Assembly: GCA_944391415.1 (NCBI GenBank)
Contig: CALXTM010000009.1
Coordinates: 1 to 60,731 of the forward strand
Origin: an uncultured Alphaproteobacteria bacterium
GTDB lineage: Bacteria > Pseudomonadota > Alphaproteobacteria > RF32 > CAG-239
Reading direction: 5' to 3'
Length of the DNA: 60,731 nucleotides
The position numbers and the translations under genes were made by a program. Under the pieces are notes generated by a model, which ran no database searches, was not told the DNA's origin, and was given only the letters and a program-made list of their open reading frames with translations. This document shows positions 42,022 through 50,443 of this stretch, piece after piece (within the stretch, counting starts at the first letter, position 1; each line of letters opens with the position of its first letter).

Positions 42022-43803
42022 ATGGATAAAGAAATTAAATATAACGATGTTTCTTTGGGAGGCAATCTGTGGCAGATTGCCTCCGTTGATGAACGCAAAG
42101 CAGAAATGTTTGCGCAAAAGTTTAATATGCCTTACATCGTTGCCAAAATTTTGGCTATGCGTCAGATCGAAGAAAAAGATGTGGAGAATTTTCTAAATCC
42201 CAAAATAAGTAATCTGATGCCGGATCCTTTTGTGCTTAAAGATATGCAAAAAGCGGCAGAAAGGATTGCCGCGGCAATAATTGAGAAACAAAAAATTGGG
42301 ATTATCGGTGATTATGATGTTGACGGAGCAACATCGACCTCGGTGTTTAAGTTGTTTCTTCGGCAATTGGGAATTGAACCGGAAATACATATCCCGGACA
42401 GAGAAGAGGGATATGGTCCGAGTAAACAAGCCATCGATGATTTTAAGGGACAAGGGGTAGAGCTGGTGTTGACACTTGATTGTGGTACAACAGCTTTTGA
42501 GCCGCTTGAATATGCAACGTCGTTGGGGATGGATGTGGTGGTGGTAGATCACCACGAGGCCGAGACCAAACTGCCCAAAATATATGCAGTGGTTAACCCC
42601 AAACGTCTTGATGAAGAAAATGATTATCCGTATTTGAAATATTTGGCTGCCGTCGGGGTGGTGTTTATGACGGTGGTAGCTGTTAACAGATGTTTGCGGC
42701 AGAAAAAGTTTTATACAGCAGAACGACCGGAGCCTGATTTAAAAAAATGGCTCGATTTGGTTGCTTTGGGGACGGTATGTGATGTGGTGGCATTGAGAGG
42801 GCTTAACCGAGCATATGTGACCCAAGGGCTTAAAGTGATGGCAACACGCTCTAACAAAGGCCTAAAAACCTTGATGGATAAGGCGAACCTGGCAGAGCCT
42901 CCGACAGCGTTCCATTTGGGATATGTTTTGGGACCAAGAATAAATGCATGCGGCAGGGTCGGAGATGCTGATATGGGAAACCAATTGTTGTGTTGCGAAA
43001 GTGACTATCAGGCAGAATTGTTGGCCGAAAAACTCAATGAATTTAATGTTGCACGAAAAGATATTGAGAATTATGTATTGCTTGAGGCGATGAAACAATT
43101 GGAGGGAACACCGCAGCAATATCCGATTGCTTTTGTGTATGGACGCGACTGGCATCAGGGCGTGATAGGAATTGTGGCCGGAAAACTTAAAGAACGCTAT
43201 AATGTTCCGGCATTTGTTATGTCGGTTGAAAAAGATGAGGTAAAAGGATCGGCAAGGTCAATTCCACAGGTCGATTTGGGATCGCTGATTATTGCCGCCA
43301 AAGAAAAAGGACTTATTACCAAAGGTGGTGGACATATTATGGCGGCAGGTTTTTCGTTGGAGGAAGAAAAAATTGAACAATTCCGAAAATTTGTCGGGGA
43401 ATATGTCATAGAAAAAATAGGTACGGAGGCCATTATTCCGGTGGTGGAAATTGATGCGATGCTTGATGTGGGAGGCGCAAATACCGAACTGGCTGATTAT
43501 TTGGAAAAATTGGAGCCTTTTGGGGCAGGTAATCCAGAGCCTAGATTAATGGTCAGAAATGTGAAAATAGTACGTTCTTCACTGATTGGTGTGGGGCATG
43601 TGAGATGCATTTTGACATCAGATAACGGAGCATCGATTAAGGCAATTGCTTTCAGGGTGGGAGATAATGAAATCGGCAATGCTATGCTTAATCCCGGAAA
43701 TGGCAAATTTGATGCAGTCGGTGTGTTGCGGCATGACAGATGGAACGGACGAAATGAAGTGCAGTTTATTATTGAAGATTTGAGGAAAGTATCAAATGGT
43801 TGA
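42022..43803 (+). CDS. recJ: Single-stranded-DNA exonuclease RecJ
   Basis: A 5'-3' exonuclease for recombination and mismatch repair. The 593-residue protein has the DHH-family motifs: GDYDVDGATST (about 95-105), LTLDCGTTA, VVVDHHEAE (DHH, about 172-180), NPKR, and the DHHA1 domain with GKGGGHIMAAGFSL-like segment (TKGGGHIMAAGFS). Length matches RecJ. ATG 42022 follows the OmpA-like gene at once and is preferred over the TTG one codon earlier. It overlaps the DUF502 gene by 8 bases. Confidence 0.93.
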   Translation: MDKEIKYNDVSLGGNLWQIASVDERKAEMFAQKFNMPYIVAKILAMRQIEEKDVENFLNPKISNLMPDPFVLKDMQKAAERIAAAIIEKQKIGIIGDYDVDGATSTSVFKLFLRQLGIEPEIHIPDREEGYGPSKQAIDDFKGQGVELVLTLDCGTTAFEPLEYATSLGMDVVVVDHHEAETKLPKIYAVVNPKRLDEENDYPYLKYLAAVGVVFMTVVAVNRCLRQKKFYTAERPEPDLKKWLDLVALGTVCDVVALRGLNRAYVTQGLKVMATRSNKGLKTLMDKANLAEPPTAFHLGYVLGPRINACGRVGDADMGNQLLCCESDYQAELLAEKLNEFNVARKDIENYVLLEAMKQLEGTPQQYPIAFVYGRDWHQGVIGIVAGKLKERYNVPAFVMSVEKDEVKGSARSIPQVDLGSLIIAAKEKGLITKGGGHIMAAGFSLEEEKIEQFRKFVGEYVIEKIGTEAIIPVVEIDAMLDVGGANTELADYLEKLEPFGAGNPEPRLMVRNVKIVRSSLIGVGHVRCILTSDNGASIKAIAFRVGDNEIGNAMLNPGNGKFDAVGVLRHDRWNGRNEVQFIIEDLRKVSNG

Positions 43804-44509
43804 TAGAAAAGCGATTATTGAAAGAGCAAAAAAAATTAATGAAATAAAAAGAAAACGGCTCGAAAAAGAAAAAGAAGTATTTATGCAACTGGGGGCAAAA
43901 CTCAGAGCATATTTGTTTACCGGTATATTGGTTACGGCGCCGGTTGCCATAACTTTTTATTTGGCATATAAATTTATTTTGTGGGTTGATGGTTTGGTAA
44001 ATGAAATTTTGCCGCCGCAATATCAATTGGATAATTATTTTTCGATGAGCATTCCCGGTATCGGTTTGATTGTCTTGATTTTGTTTTTGATGTTGGTTGG
44101 AATGTTTGCCGCCGGGTTTTTGGGCAGATTTTTTATCAGATTAGGTGAATGGTTTGTGGCAAAGGTGCCTTTGATATCATCGGTGTACTCATTGCTAAAA
44201 CAAATATTTGAAACTGTTTTTTCAAGTAAAACTCAAGCATTTAAAAAAGTGGTGATGTTGGAATATCCACGCAAGGGAATTTGGATTTTGGGTCTTGTAA
44301 GTGCTGATTTGCACGGTGAGGTGGAGGCCAAATTACCGGAGCCGATGATTAATGTCTTTATTCCTACAACTCCTAACCCGACATCTGGTTTTTTGATATT
44401 TGTTCCAAAAAAAGATGTAATTGAGTTGGAAATGTCAGTCGAAGAAGCAATAAAATTTATTGTCTCAGGCGGATTGGTAGAGCCTAAGATAAAAAACATT
44501 AAATCTTAA
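43796..44509 (+). CDS. DUF502 membrane protein
   Basis: A 237-residue protein with a charged start (RKRLEKEKE), two transmembrane helices (about 38-62 and 88-112) and the DUF502 pattern: GILVTAPVAITFYLAY, GRFFIRLGEWFVAKVPLISSVYSLLKQI, and later VFIPTTPNPTSGFLIFVPKKDV (key residues PT-PNPTSG). Function unknown. Its start overlaps recJ by 8 bases, suggesting coupled translation; it is convergent with hydE. Confidence 0.85.
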   Translation: MVDRKAIIERAKKINEIKRKRLEKEKEVFMQLGAKLRAYLFTGILVTAPVAITFYLAYKFILWVDGLVNEILPPQYQLDNYFSMSIPGIGLIVLILFLMLVGMFAAGFLGRFFIRLGEWFVAKVPLISSVYSLLKQIFETVFSSKTQAFKKVVMLEYPRKGIWILGLVSADLHGEVEAKLPEPMINVFIPTTPNPTSGFLIFVPKKDVIELEMSVEEAIKFIVSGGLVEPKIKNIKS

Positions 44510-45543
44510 ACTTTTTTTTGATGGAAACCATAGTCGGTTGCAATGCTACGCCCTATGGAGGCTATTTTGTCGCGAAGAGCAGCAAGACTATTGTCGGGGC
44601 TGACGTTGGTTGATGATTTGCCGGGGTAGAGATCATAAAATTTGCGGTAGTCATTTAAGGTAACATTGGGCATAATAACGTTGGCTCCTGATTGAAGTGC
44701 TTTGAGCTGTCCTGAGGGAGCAAGAGCTTCCATGGCGGTGGTGGCCGGAATATTGATATCTGGCAGTAAGAGCCTGGTTAAAGCCATCACCTTGAGCGAA
44801 AGGTCAAGAGTTCCACCGGAGTTGCCGGCAAGCGGAGTGTCAGGATGTGGAATAAAGGGGCCAATACCTATCATATCAGCTTTAATATCCTTAAAAAATA
44901 AAATGTCATCGGCCATGCTGGCAATGTCTTGTCCGGGAAGACCAACCATGATGCCGGTGCCTACTTCGAGACCTGCCAAACGTAAATCATCAAGGCATTG
45001 TTTACGAGCCTGCCAACTCATGCCGGGGTCAAGGCGATGGTATAAATCTTTATTTGTTGTTTCGATACGCAACAAAAAACGATTTGCCCCGGCATTTTTG
45101 TATGCCTGATATTCACTTAAGGTCTTTTCACCGATGCTTAGAGTTAGAGCCACATCAAGGGTCTTTATTTTCTTGATGATATGGCACATCCGTTTTTGGT
45201 CAAAATATAAACCCTCGCCTGATTGCAAAACAATGGTCTTTAATCCGAGATCAGTGGCAGCGTGTTCGGCAAGAGCAAAGATTTCGTCCTCGGTTAAACG
45301 GTAACGAGTAAGCTTATGATTGTCACGGCGTAGACCACAGTAGCAACAATTGTTGCGACAGATGTTGGAAAATTCGATTAATCCGCGTAGGTGAATTTGG
45401 TCGCCGACATATTGACGGCGGACAGTATCGGCAGCATTAAAGAGAGCATCTGAGCAAGAAGTATCGCTCAGCAAACAGACAAGTTCGTCTTTGCTTAGAA
45501 AATGGGTTTGGACCGCTTTGGTAATTAAATCATTATAATTCAT
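44506..45543 (-). CDS. hydE: [FeFe]-hydrogenase maturase HydE
   Basis: A radical SAM enzyme needed to build the [FeFe]-hydrogenase H-cluster. The 345-residue protein has RGLIEFSNICRNNCCYCGLR with the cluster cysteines Cys62, Cys66 and Cys69, and the family string VLQSGEG, LRIETT and GTGIMVGLPGQ. It is shorter and unlike BioB and PylB is a less good fit, though the paralogues are close. HydF, HydG and hydrogenase genes are not in the window. Presence implies [FeFe]-hydrogenase and anaerobic metabolism, unusual in alphaproteobacteria. Confidence 0.82.
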   Translation of the reverse strand: MNYNDLITKAVQTHFLSKDELVCLLSDTSCSDALFNAADTVRRQYVGDQIHLRGLIEFSNICRNNCCYCGLRRDNHKLTRYRLTEDEIFALAEHAATDLGLKTIVLQSGEGLYFDQKRMCHIIKKIKTLDVALTLSIGEKTLSEYQAYKNAGANRFLLRIETTNKDLYHRLDPGMSWQARKQCLDDLRLAGLEVGTGIMVGLPGQDIASMADDILFFKDIKADMIGIGPFIPHPDTPLAGNSGGTLDLSLKVMALTRLLLPDINIPATTAMEALAPSGQLKALQSGANVIMPNVTLNDYRKFYDLYPGKSSTNVSPDNSLAALRDKIASIGRSIATDYGFHQKKV

Positions 45544-45552
45544 GGCGGTGTT

Positions 45553-46191
45553 TTATTTTTTTAGATAATCAAGAATAAAATCAACTTGCGAATTGATGTA
45601 GTTAAGTAGTCGTTTTTCGGCTTGCTTGGTGTAGCCTTTCCAGTCCATTAGCCGACAGATAAATTCTTCGCGCGAGGCGAAAACAAACAACTGCGAAAAA
45701 AGCGGAATAATATAAAAATAGCAGTCGCGTAGGCGAATTCTTCCGCCGCTGGCCAAGTTGAGCAAGGTGGCCATGCGGTCATGTACGGGGCGAATAAGCT
45801 CATCATATAAAATATTGAACTCATCAGAGGGACTGGAATATTCAGTTAGAAATACTTTTTTTACATCATCGGAAATTTCTTTGCTGCAAACCAGAGTTAA
45901 AAATAGGCTCAACATTTCTTTCAAAAATTTACGTGCTTCGTCAGCGTCTTTGGTACGAATGACTTCTTGATAACGACTGGTGAGCTCGGCCGTAAAAGTG
46001 TTGACAATGTCGACAATCTTTTTTAGAGCCGCGGTGTAAATACCTTTTTTGCCACCAAAATAATAGAGGATTGATGAGATGTTAATATTGGCTTTGGCGG
46101 CAATATCGCGAGTTGATGCTCCGGAAAAGCCGTTTTTAGCAAATTCCTCAAAAGCACTAAGCAAAAGTTTGCTTTTTGAATCGTTGGCCAT
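45553..46191 (-). CDS. TetR-family regulator (CerR-like C-terminus)
   Basis: A protein of about 212 residues. The N-terminal TetR helix-turn-helix reads KLLLSAFEEFAKNGFSGASTRDIAAKANINISSILYYFGGKKGIY (key residues A---F---GF---ST--IA--A-I----LYYYF--K). The C-terminal ligand domain resembles that of CerR/DUF1956. ATG 46191 has AAGGA upstream; the upstream ATG at 46215 is less suited. It is 10 bases upstream of hydE on the same strand and divergent from the acyl-ACP synthetase gene, with a palindrome at 46310-46321 between them, so it may control one or both. Confidence 0.88.
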   Translation of the reverse strand: MANDSKSKLLLSAFEEFAKNGFSGASTRDIAAKANINISSILYYFGGKKGIYTAALKKIVDIVNTFTAELTSRYQEVIRTKDADEARKFLKEMLSLFLTLVCSKEISDDVKKVFLTEYSSPSDEFNILYDELIRPVHDRMATLLNLASGGRIRLRDCYFYIIPLFSQLFVFASREEFICRLMDWKGYTKQAEKRLLNYINSQVDFILDYLKK

Positions 46192-46309
46192 GGTGTTTAT
46201 GTCCTTATTAAACATAGATTTTTAGTTTTTATAGATTATGTTACACATCGCTTAAAAAAACAACATAGTTTTATCCACTTTTGGAAAAAAATATAAATGT
46301 AGCGTAAAA

Positions 46310-46321
46310 TCAATCGATTGA
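46310..46321. promoter_or_regulatory. Palindromic candidate operator (TetR/Aas intergenic)
   Basis: A perfect 12-bp palindrome, TCAATCGATTGA, 119 bases upstream of the TetR start and 107 upstream of the fusion gene. The same half-sites recur upstream of fadL at 49031-49046 with 4 more bases between them. TetR-type repressors commonly bind such dyads; binding is inferred. Confidence 0.45.
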
Positions 46322-46427
46322 ATGGGAAAAGGCGATTGCTTTTGGGGGTATAACCTTTTTTTCTCTTTACAGAATAATGATTTTCAAGTTACAAATATCT
46401 TATTATTTGAACTATGGAGAACTTCTT

Positions 46428-48593
46428 GTGAGAAATTTTGTAAGATTTTGCCTGCGTGTCATTTTCACAATATTTAAGGTAAGATGTGATATTCAATTTG
46501 ATGCCAATAGGTTGCCAACCAAGGCTGTTTATGTTTCAAACCACGTTTCTTTTCTTGATCCGATAATGTTGTTTGCTTTTTTGCCGGGGAACCCGGTATT
46601 TGCGTTGAACGGACATCTTTACCGCAACAAGTGGATAAGGATGTTGATGCAAACGGCCGACGTTATTCCGTTTAATCCGATTGAGCCGGGTGATTTGAAA
46701 GAGTTGATTGCCAAAGTCGACAGCGGAAGATGTTGTGTGATTTTTGCCGAGGGGCGAATTACCCAAAGCGGTGGATTGATGAAAATTTATGAAGCACCAG
46801 GGTTGGTGGCAGATAAATCAAGAGCTCCGATTGTACCAGTTTGGATTGACGGTCCTCAGTTTGGTTATTTTTCAAAAACTAAGGGAAAATTACCGCATCG
46901 TCCGTTGCCACGAGTTAAAATTACGGTAAGAAAACCGGTCAAATTTAGGTTGAAAGATGAATTGCGTCGCCAAAGAGACCATATCAGCAACGAAGTATAT
47001 ATGATTATGCGCGATATGTGTTTTGATGCGGTTAATAATGGTAATATATCGCTTTTCGGAATGTTGATGAAAGCAGCCAAAGTTAATTCTAAACAAGGGT
47101 GGTTCCATCGGCCGAAATTTTTTGAAGATATTGCAAGAGTTCCGCAGTCATATAGAGATATTGTAATTAAATCTTTTGTGCTGGGGCGCTTTTTTAAGAA
47201 AATGACGGCACCGGGTGAGCATGTTGCGATTTTGCTGCCAAATGCTTTGGCTAATGTATGTACGTTTTTTGGCTTGTCGGCATATGAGAGAATTCCGGTA
47301 ATGCTTAATTTTTCGGTCGGAGCGGCCAATATGGTGTCAATGTGTCGTACGGCTCAAGTTAAGTTGGTGATTACCTCGCATACCTTTATTCGTAATGCCA
47401 AAATGGAAAACGTAACCGACGAGTTGCAGGCCGCAGGGTACAGAATTTTTTATTTGGAAGATTTGCGCAAATATATTACGCTTAAAGACAAAATCGATGC
47501 TTATATTCGTTACAAGGTAAAAAGAGTTCCACATCCGGTGGGTGGAAACAAAAAAGCTTTGATTTTGTTTACCTCCGGTTCGGAAGGAGCACCTAAGGCA
47601 GTTGTGTTAAGTCATGCCAATATTATTTCCAATGTTGACCAGATGAGTTGTATTGAAACCATTAATACAGCAGATATTTTTCTTAATGCATTGCCGATGT
47701 TTCACAGTTTTGGACTGACGGTGGGAACATTGTTTCCGATATTTAAGGGGAGCCGGCTGTTTTTGTATCCTTCGCCGTTGCACTACCGTGTGATTGCCGA
47801 ATTGTCTTATGAAATAGGGGCAACAGTTTTGCTTGGTACGGATACGTTTTTCCGTGGCTATGCCAAAATTGCTCACCCGATGGATTTCCACAGTATCAGA
47901 TTGATGTATGGCGGGGCAGAGGCTATTAAACCAGATACCCGCAATATGTGGGGTGAAAGGCTTGGAATAAGTGTCAAAGAGGCGTATGGTTCGACCGAAT
48001 GTTCGCCGGTGGTAACAGCCAATAATCGTATATTTAATAGGTTTGGTTCAATAGGTAAATTGTTGCCAAAAATTCAGTATAAAATCGTGCCGGTTGACGG
48101 AATTGAAAAAGGCGGTGAGCTGTGGGTTAAGGGACCAAATATTATGCTGGGTTATATTATGCCGGACAATCCAGGAGTTTTGGTGCCGTTGGAAGATGGA
48201 TGGTATCATACCGGTGATGTGGTTGAAATTGACGAAATCGGTTTTGTATATATCAGAGACAGGATTAAACGATTTGCCAAGGTTGGCGGCGAAATGGTAT
48301 CATTAAACGCCGTACATGAGACGGTGGTTAAGGCATTTGAAGGCGATGGGGTCGATTTTTCTTATGGTGTGGTTGCAGTACCGCATGAAAGCAAAGGCGA
48401 GCAGATTGTGTTGGTAACCAATAACAAAAATGTTACCAATGACAAACTGCATGCTTATATTAAACAAAATGGTTTGCCGGAACTTTATTTGCCAAGAGTT
48501 ATTCTGTATCATGATACGTTGCCGATGTTTGCAACCGGCAAGGCTGATAACGTGACCTTGAAAAAACAGGTGATGGCAGAGTTGGGATTGTAA
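46428..48593 (+). CDS. aas: Aas-like acyltransferase / acyl-ACP synthetase fusion
   Basis: A protein of about 721 residues with two enzymes. Residues 1-210: lysophospholipid acyltransferase domain with NHVSFLD (His39, Asp44) and FAEGRITQSG. Residues 240-720: AMP-forming ligase with FTSGSEGAPKAVVLSH, GGAEAIKP, AYGSTECSP, GWYHTGD and RIKRFAKVGGEMVSL. In E. coli Aas such a fusion salvages fatty acids into phosphatidylethanolamine. I choose GTG 46428 because GGAG lies 8 bases upstream, giving the normal Aas start; a longer frame from 46377 has no site. It is divergent from TetR and ends in a terminator. A link to FadL is inferred. Confidence 0.88.
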   Translation: MRNFVRFCLRVIFTIFKVRCDIQFDANRLPTKAVYVSNHVSFLDPIMLFAFLPGNPVFALNGHLYRNKWIRMLMQTADVIPFNPIEPGDLKELIAKVDSGRCCVIFAEGRITQSGGLMKIYEAPGLVADKSRAPIVPVWIDGPQFGYFSKTKGKLPHRPLPRVKITVRKPVKFRLKDELRRQRDHISNEVYMIMRDMCFDAVNNGNISLFGMLMKAAKVNSKQGWFHRPKFFEDIARVPQSYRDIVIKSFVLGRFFKKMTAPGEHVAILLPNALANVCTFFGLSAYERIPVMLNFSVGAANMVSMCRTAQVKLVITSHTFIRNAKMENVTDELQAAGYRIFYLEDLRKYITLKDKIDAYIRYKVKRVPHPVGGNKKALILFTSGSEGAPKAVVLSHANIISNVDQMSCIETINTADIFLNALPMFHSFGLTVGTLFPIFKGSRLFLYPSPLHYRVIAELSYEIGATVLLGTDTFFRGYAKIAHPMDFHSIRLMYGGAEAIKPDTRNMWGERLGISVKEAYGSTECSPVVTANNRIFNRFGSIGKLLPKIQYKIVPVDGIEKGGELWVKGPNIMLGYIMPDNPGVLVPLEDGWYHTGDVVEIDEIGFVYIRDRIKRFAKVGGEMVSLNAVHETVVKAFEGDGVDFSYGVVAVPHESKGEQIVLVTNNKNVTNDKLHAYIKQNGLPELYLPRVILYHDTLPMFATGKADNVTLKKQVMAELGL

Positions 48594-48597
48594 TGTT

Positions 48598-48632
48598 AAA
48601 AAAACCGCTCTTACAGAAAGAGCGGTTTTTTT
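48598..48632. terminator. Terminator between aas and rpsU
   Basis: Stem ACCGCTCTT/AAGAGCGGT flanked by A7 and T7; bidirectional between convergent aas and rpsU. Confidence 0.85.
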
Positions 48633-48643
48633 AATTAATATGG

Positions 48644-48850
48644 TTAGAAACCTTCGGTATCTAAGCGTTTGCGCAACTGTTTGCGAGCGCGGCGTACGGC
48701 CTCGGCCTGACGGCGAGCCTTTTTCTCAGAGTTCTTCTCATGGCAGCGACGCAATTTCATCTCGCGAAAGATGCCTTCACGTTGCATCTTTTTCTTCAAG
48801 ACTTTCAGAGATTGTCCAACATCATTGCCGATAACAGTAACCTGAACCAC
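48644..48850 (-). CDS. rpsU: 30S ribosomal protein S21
   Basis: A 68-residue basic protein: [34 protein letters not shown] (key residues V---N---LKVLKKK-Q-EG--REMK-R) then [20 protein letters not shown] 48850 is the start, with AGGTGA 7 bases upstream. Monocistronic here. Confidence 0.96.
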   Translation of the reverse strand: MVQVTVIGNDVGQSLKVLKKKMQREGIFREMKLRRCHEKNSEKKARRQAEAVRRARKQLRKRLDTEGF

Positions 48851-49030
48851 TTAAATCACCTCATTTCATCAATATCTAATGGTTAACAAATCAAGTTGAT
48901 TGGTTTGTAGCATTAAAGCCAAAAAAAAGCAAGAGTTTTTTTGGCAAAGGGATAATTACAACCTTATTACCACATATAGCTGCGTATCATATTGTTTTTA
49001 CATAATTTATTTTGACAATTCCACAGCGTT

Positions 49031-49071
49031 TCAATCACTCGATTGATTTATATGATATTGTATGTTATAGA
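49031..49071 (+). promoter_or_regulatory. fadL promoter with inverted repeat
   Basis: TTGATT (49043-49048), 17 bases, TATAGA (49066-49071). The repeat TCAATC-actc-GATTGA (49031-49046) overlaps the -35 element and resembles the palindrome at 46310-46321. The spacing differs (0 against 4 bases), so a common regulator is only a possibility. Confidence 0.4.
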
Positions 49072-49104
49072 TTTTTTGTTATCTAACCTTATAAGGACTT
49101 TTAT

Positions 49105-50334
49105 ATGAAAAAAATTGTGACTTTGACGGCTTTGGGTGCTATTTTGGCCGTGACCAATGCCAATGCTGCCGGTTTTCACTTGCGTGAGCAGTCGGCCGCA
49201 GCTTTAGGAAACGCTTTTGCCGGAGCTACGGCAGGGGCTGAGAATAACTCTTATTCTTATTTTAACGTCGCCGGTTTGACCAAACAAAAAGGAACTCAGG
49301 TTAACGTTGGCGGTACTTACATCATCCCGAGAGCCGAGGCTCATGATATTTATGATGCTTCCGGTACTGATAGAAACCAAGATGTAAATAATATTGTGCA
49401 TGCGGCGATTGCTCCCAATGCTACAATCTCACACCAGTTAAATGACGAGGTTTATTTAGGGCTTTCAATGAATGTGCCGTTTGGTATGATTACCAAATAT
49501 GACGGTGATTGGGTTGGAGCTGACCATGGTGTGACATCAAAAGTGATTTCGGTTACAACAACTCCGATGGTGGCATATAAAGCAACCGATAAATTGAGCA
49601 TTGGTGCAGGGTTGCCAATTCAATATGTTAAGGCGAGACTGAGCAATGCCGTATTAGGAGGGGCAGGTTCTGCAACGATGGAAGGTGATACGGTTGATGT
49701 AGGTTATCAGTTGGGTGCCATGTATGAGTTTGATGACGACACTCGTATCGGTGTTGGCTATCGCAGCGAGATTAATCATAAGTTAAAAGGCGATATTTCA
49801 TCTGATTTATCGGTAGCAATGCTCAATCAAGATATTTCGGCCAGACTTGATACTCCGGCAATGTTTTCGGTCGGTGCTTATCATCGCTTGAACGACAAGT
49901 GGGAAGTTATGGCTGAATATCAAAGAGTTTATTGGAACTCGTTTGACAGCTTGGATATTTATGGAAGAGAAGTTCCTTTTGTAAGCTCGACCCCGGAAAA
50001 CTGGCGTGATACGAATTTTTATGCTATTGGTGCAAGCTATCAGATGGATAATCAATGGAAATTGCGTCTTGGTTTTGCCTATGACGAATCGGCAGTTAAA
50101 GAGGCTGACAGAACACCGAGAATTCCTGATTCGGACAGATACTGGTATTCTATCGGTTTGAGCTATGCTTATAGCGAAAAACTGACCTTTGATGCCGCAT
50201 TTACCTATATCAAGGCCAAAGATGCAGTGGTTAATTTGCCAAATGGATATCCATCGGCAACATCAAGAGGTGTTTATGCCGAATATGACAACTCGGTCAA
50301 ATTGGTTGGTTTGTCTCTGAACTACAAGTTCTAA
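49105..50334 (+). CDS. fadL: FadL/OmpP1-family outer-membrane transport protein
   Basis: An outer-membrane beta-barrel for long-chain fatty acids or other hydrophobic compounds. The 409-residue protein has a signal peptide (cleavage near ANA-AGF, about residue 21), the family plug signature GFHLREQSAAALGNAFAGATAGAENNS (key residues E-S---LG-A-AG), about fourteen strand repeats, and ends in a C-terminal LNYKF, the phenylalanine-type barrel insertion signal. AAGGA precedes ATG 49105. Single-gene unit with terminator. Confidence 0.92.
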   Translation: MKKIVTLTALGAILAVTNANAAGFHLREQSAAALGNAFAGATAGAENNSYSYFNVAGLTKQKGTQVNVGGTYIIPRAEAHDIYDASGTDRNQDVNNIVHAAIAPNATISHQLNDEVYLGLSMNVPFGMITKYDGDWVGADHGVTSKVISVTTTPMVAYKATDKLSIGAGLPIQYVKARLSNAVLGGAGSATMEGDTVDVGYQLGAMYEFDDDTRIGVGYRSEINHKLKGDISSDLSVAMLNQDISARLDTPAMFSVGAYHRLNDKWEVMAEYQRVYWNSFDSLDIYGREVPFVSSTPENWRDTNFYAIGASYQMDNQWKLRLGFAYDESAVKEADRTPRIPDSDRYWYSIGLSYAYSEKLTFDAAFTYIKAKDAVVNLPNGYPSATSRGVYAEYDNSVKLVGLSLNYKF

Positions 50335-50349
50335 ACTAAAATTAATTGT

Positions 50350-50382
50350 AAAAAGCGGTGAGCGATGCTTGCCGCTTTTTTT
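50350..50382 (+). terminator. fadL terminator
   Basis: Stem AAAAGCGG/CCGCTTTT with an inner pairing, followed by a T run, 16 bases past the fadL stop. Confidence 0.75.
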
Positions 50383-50443
50383 GTTGATTGTTAGGCAAAA
50401 AGATGTTATCATGACGAAAATTGACAAAAATGGAGACTGTCTG

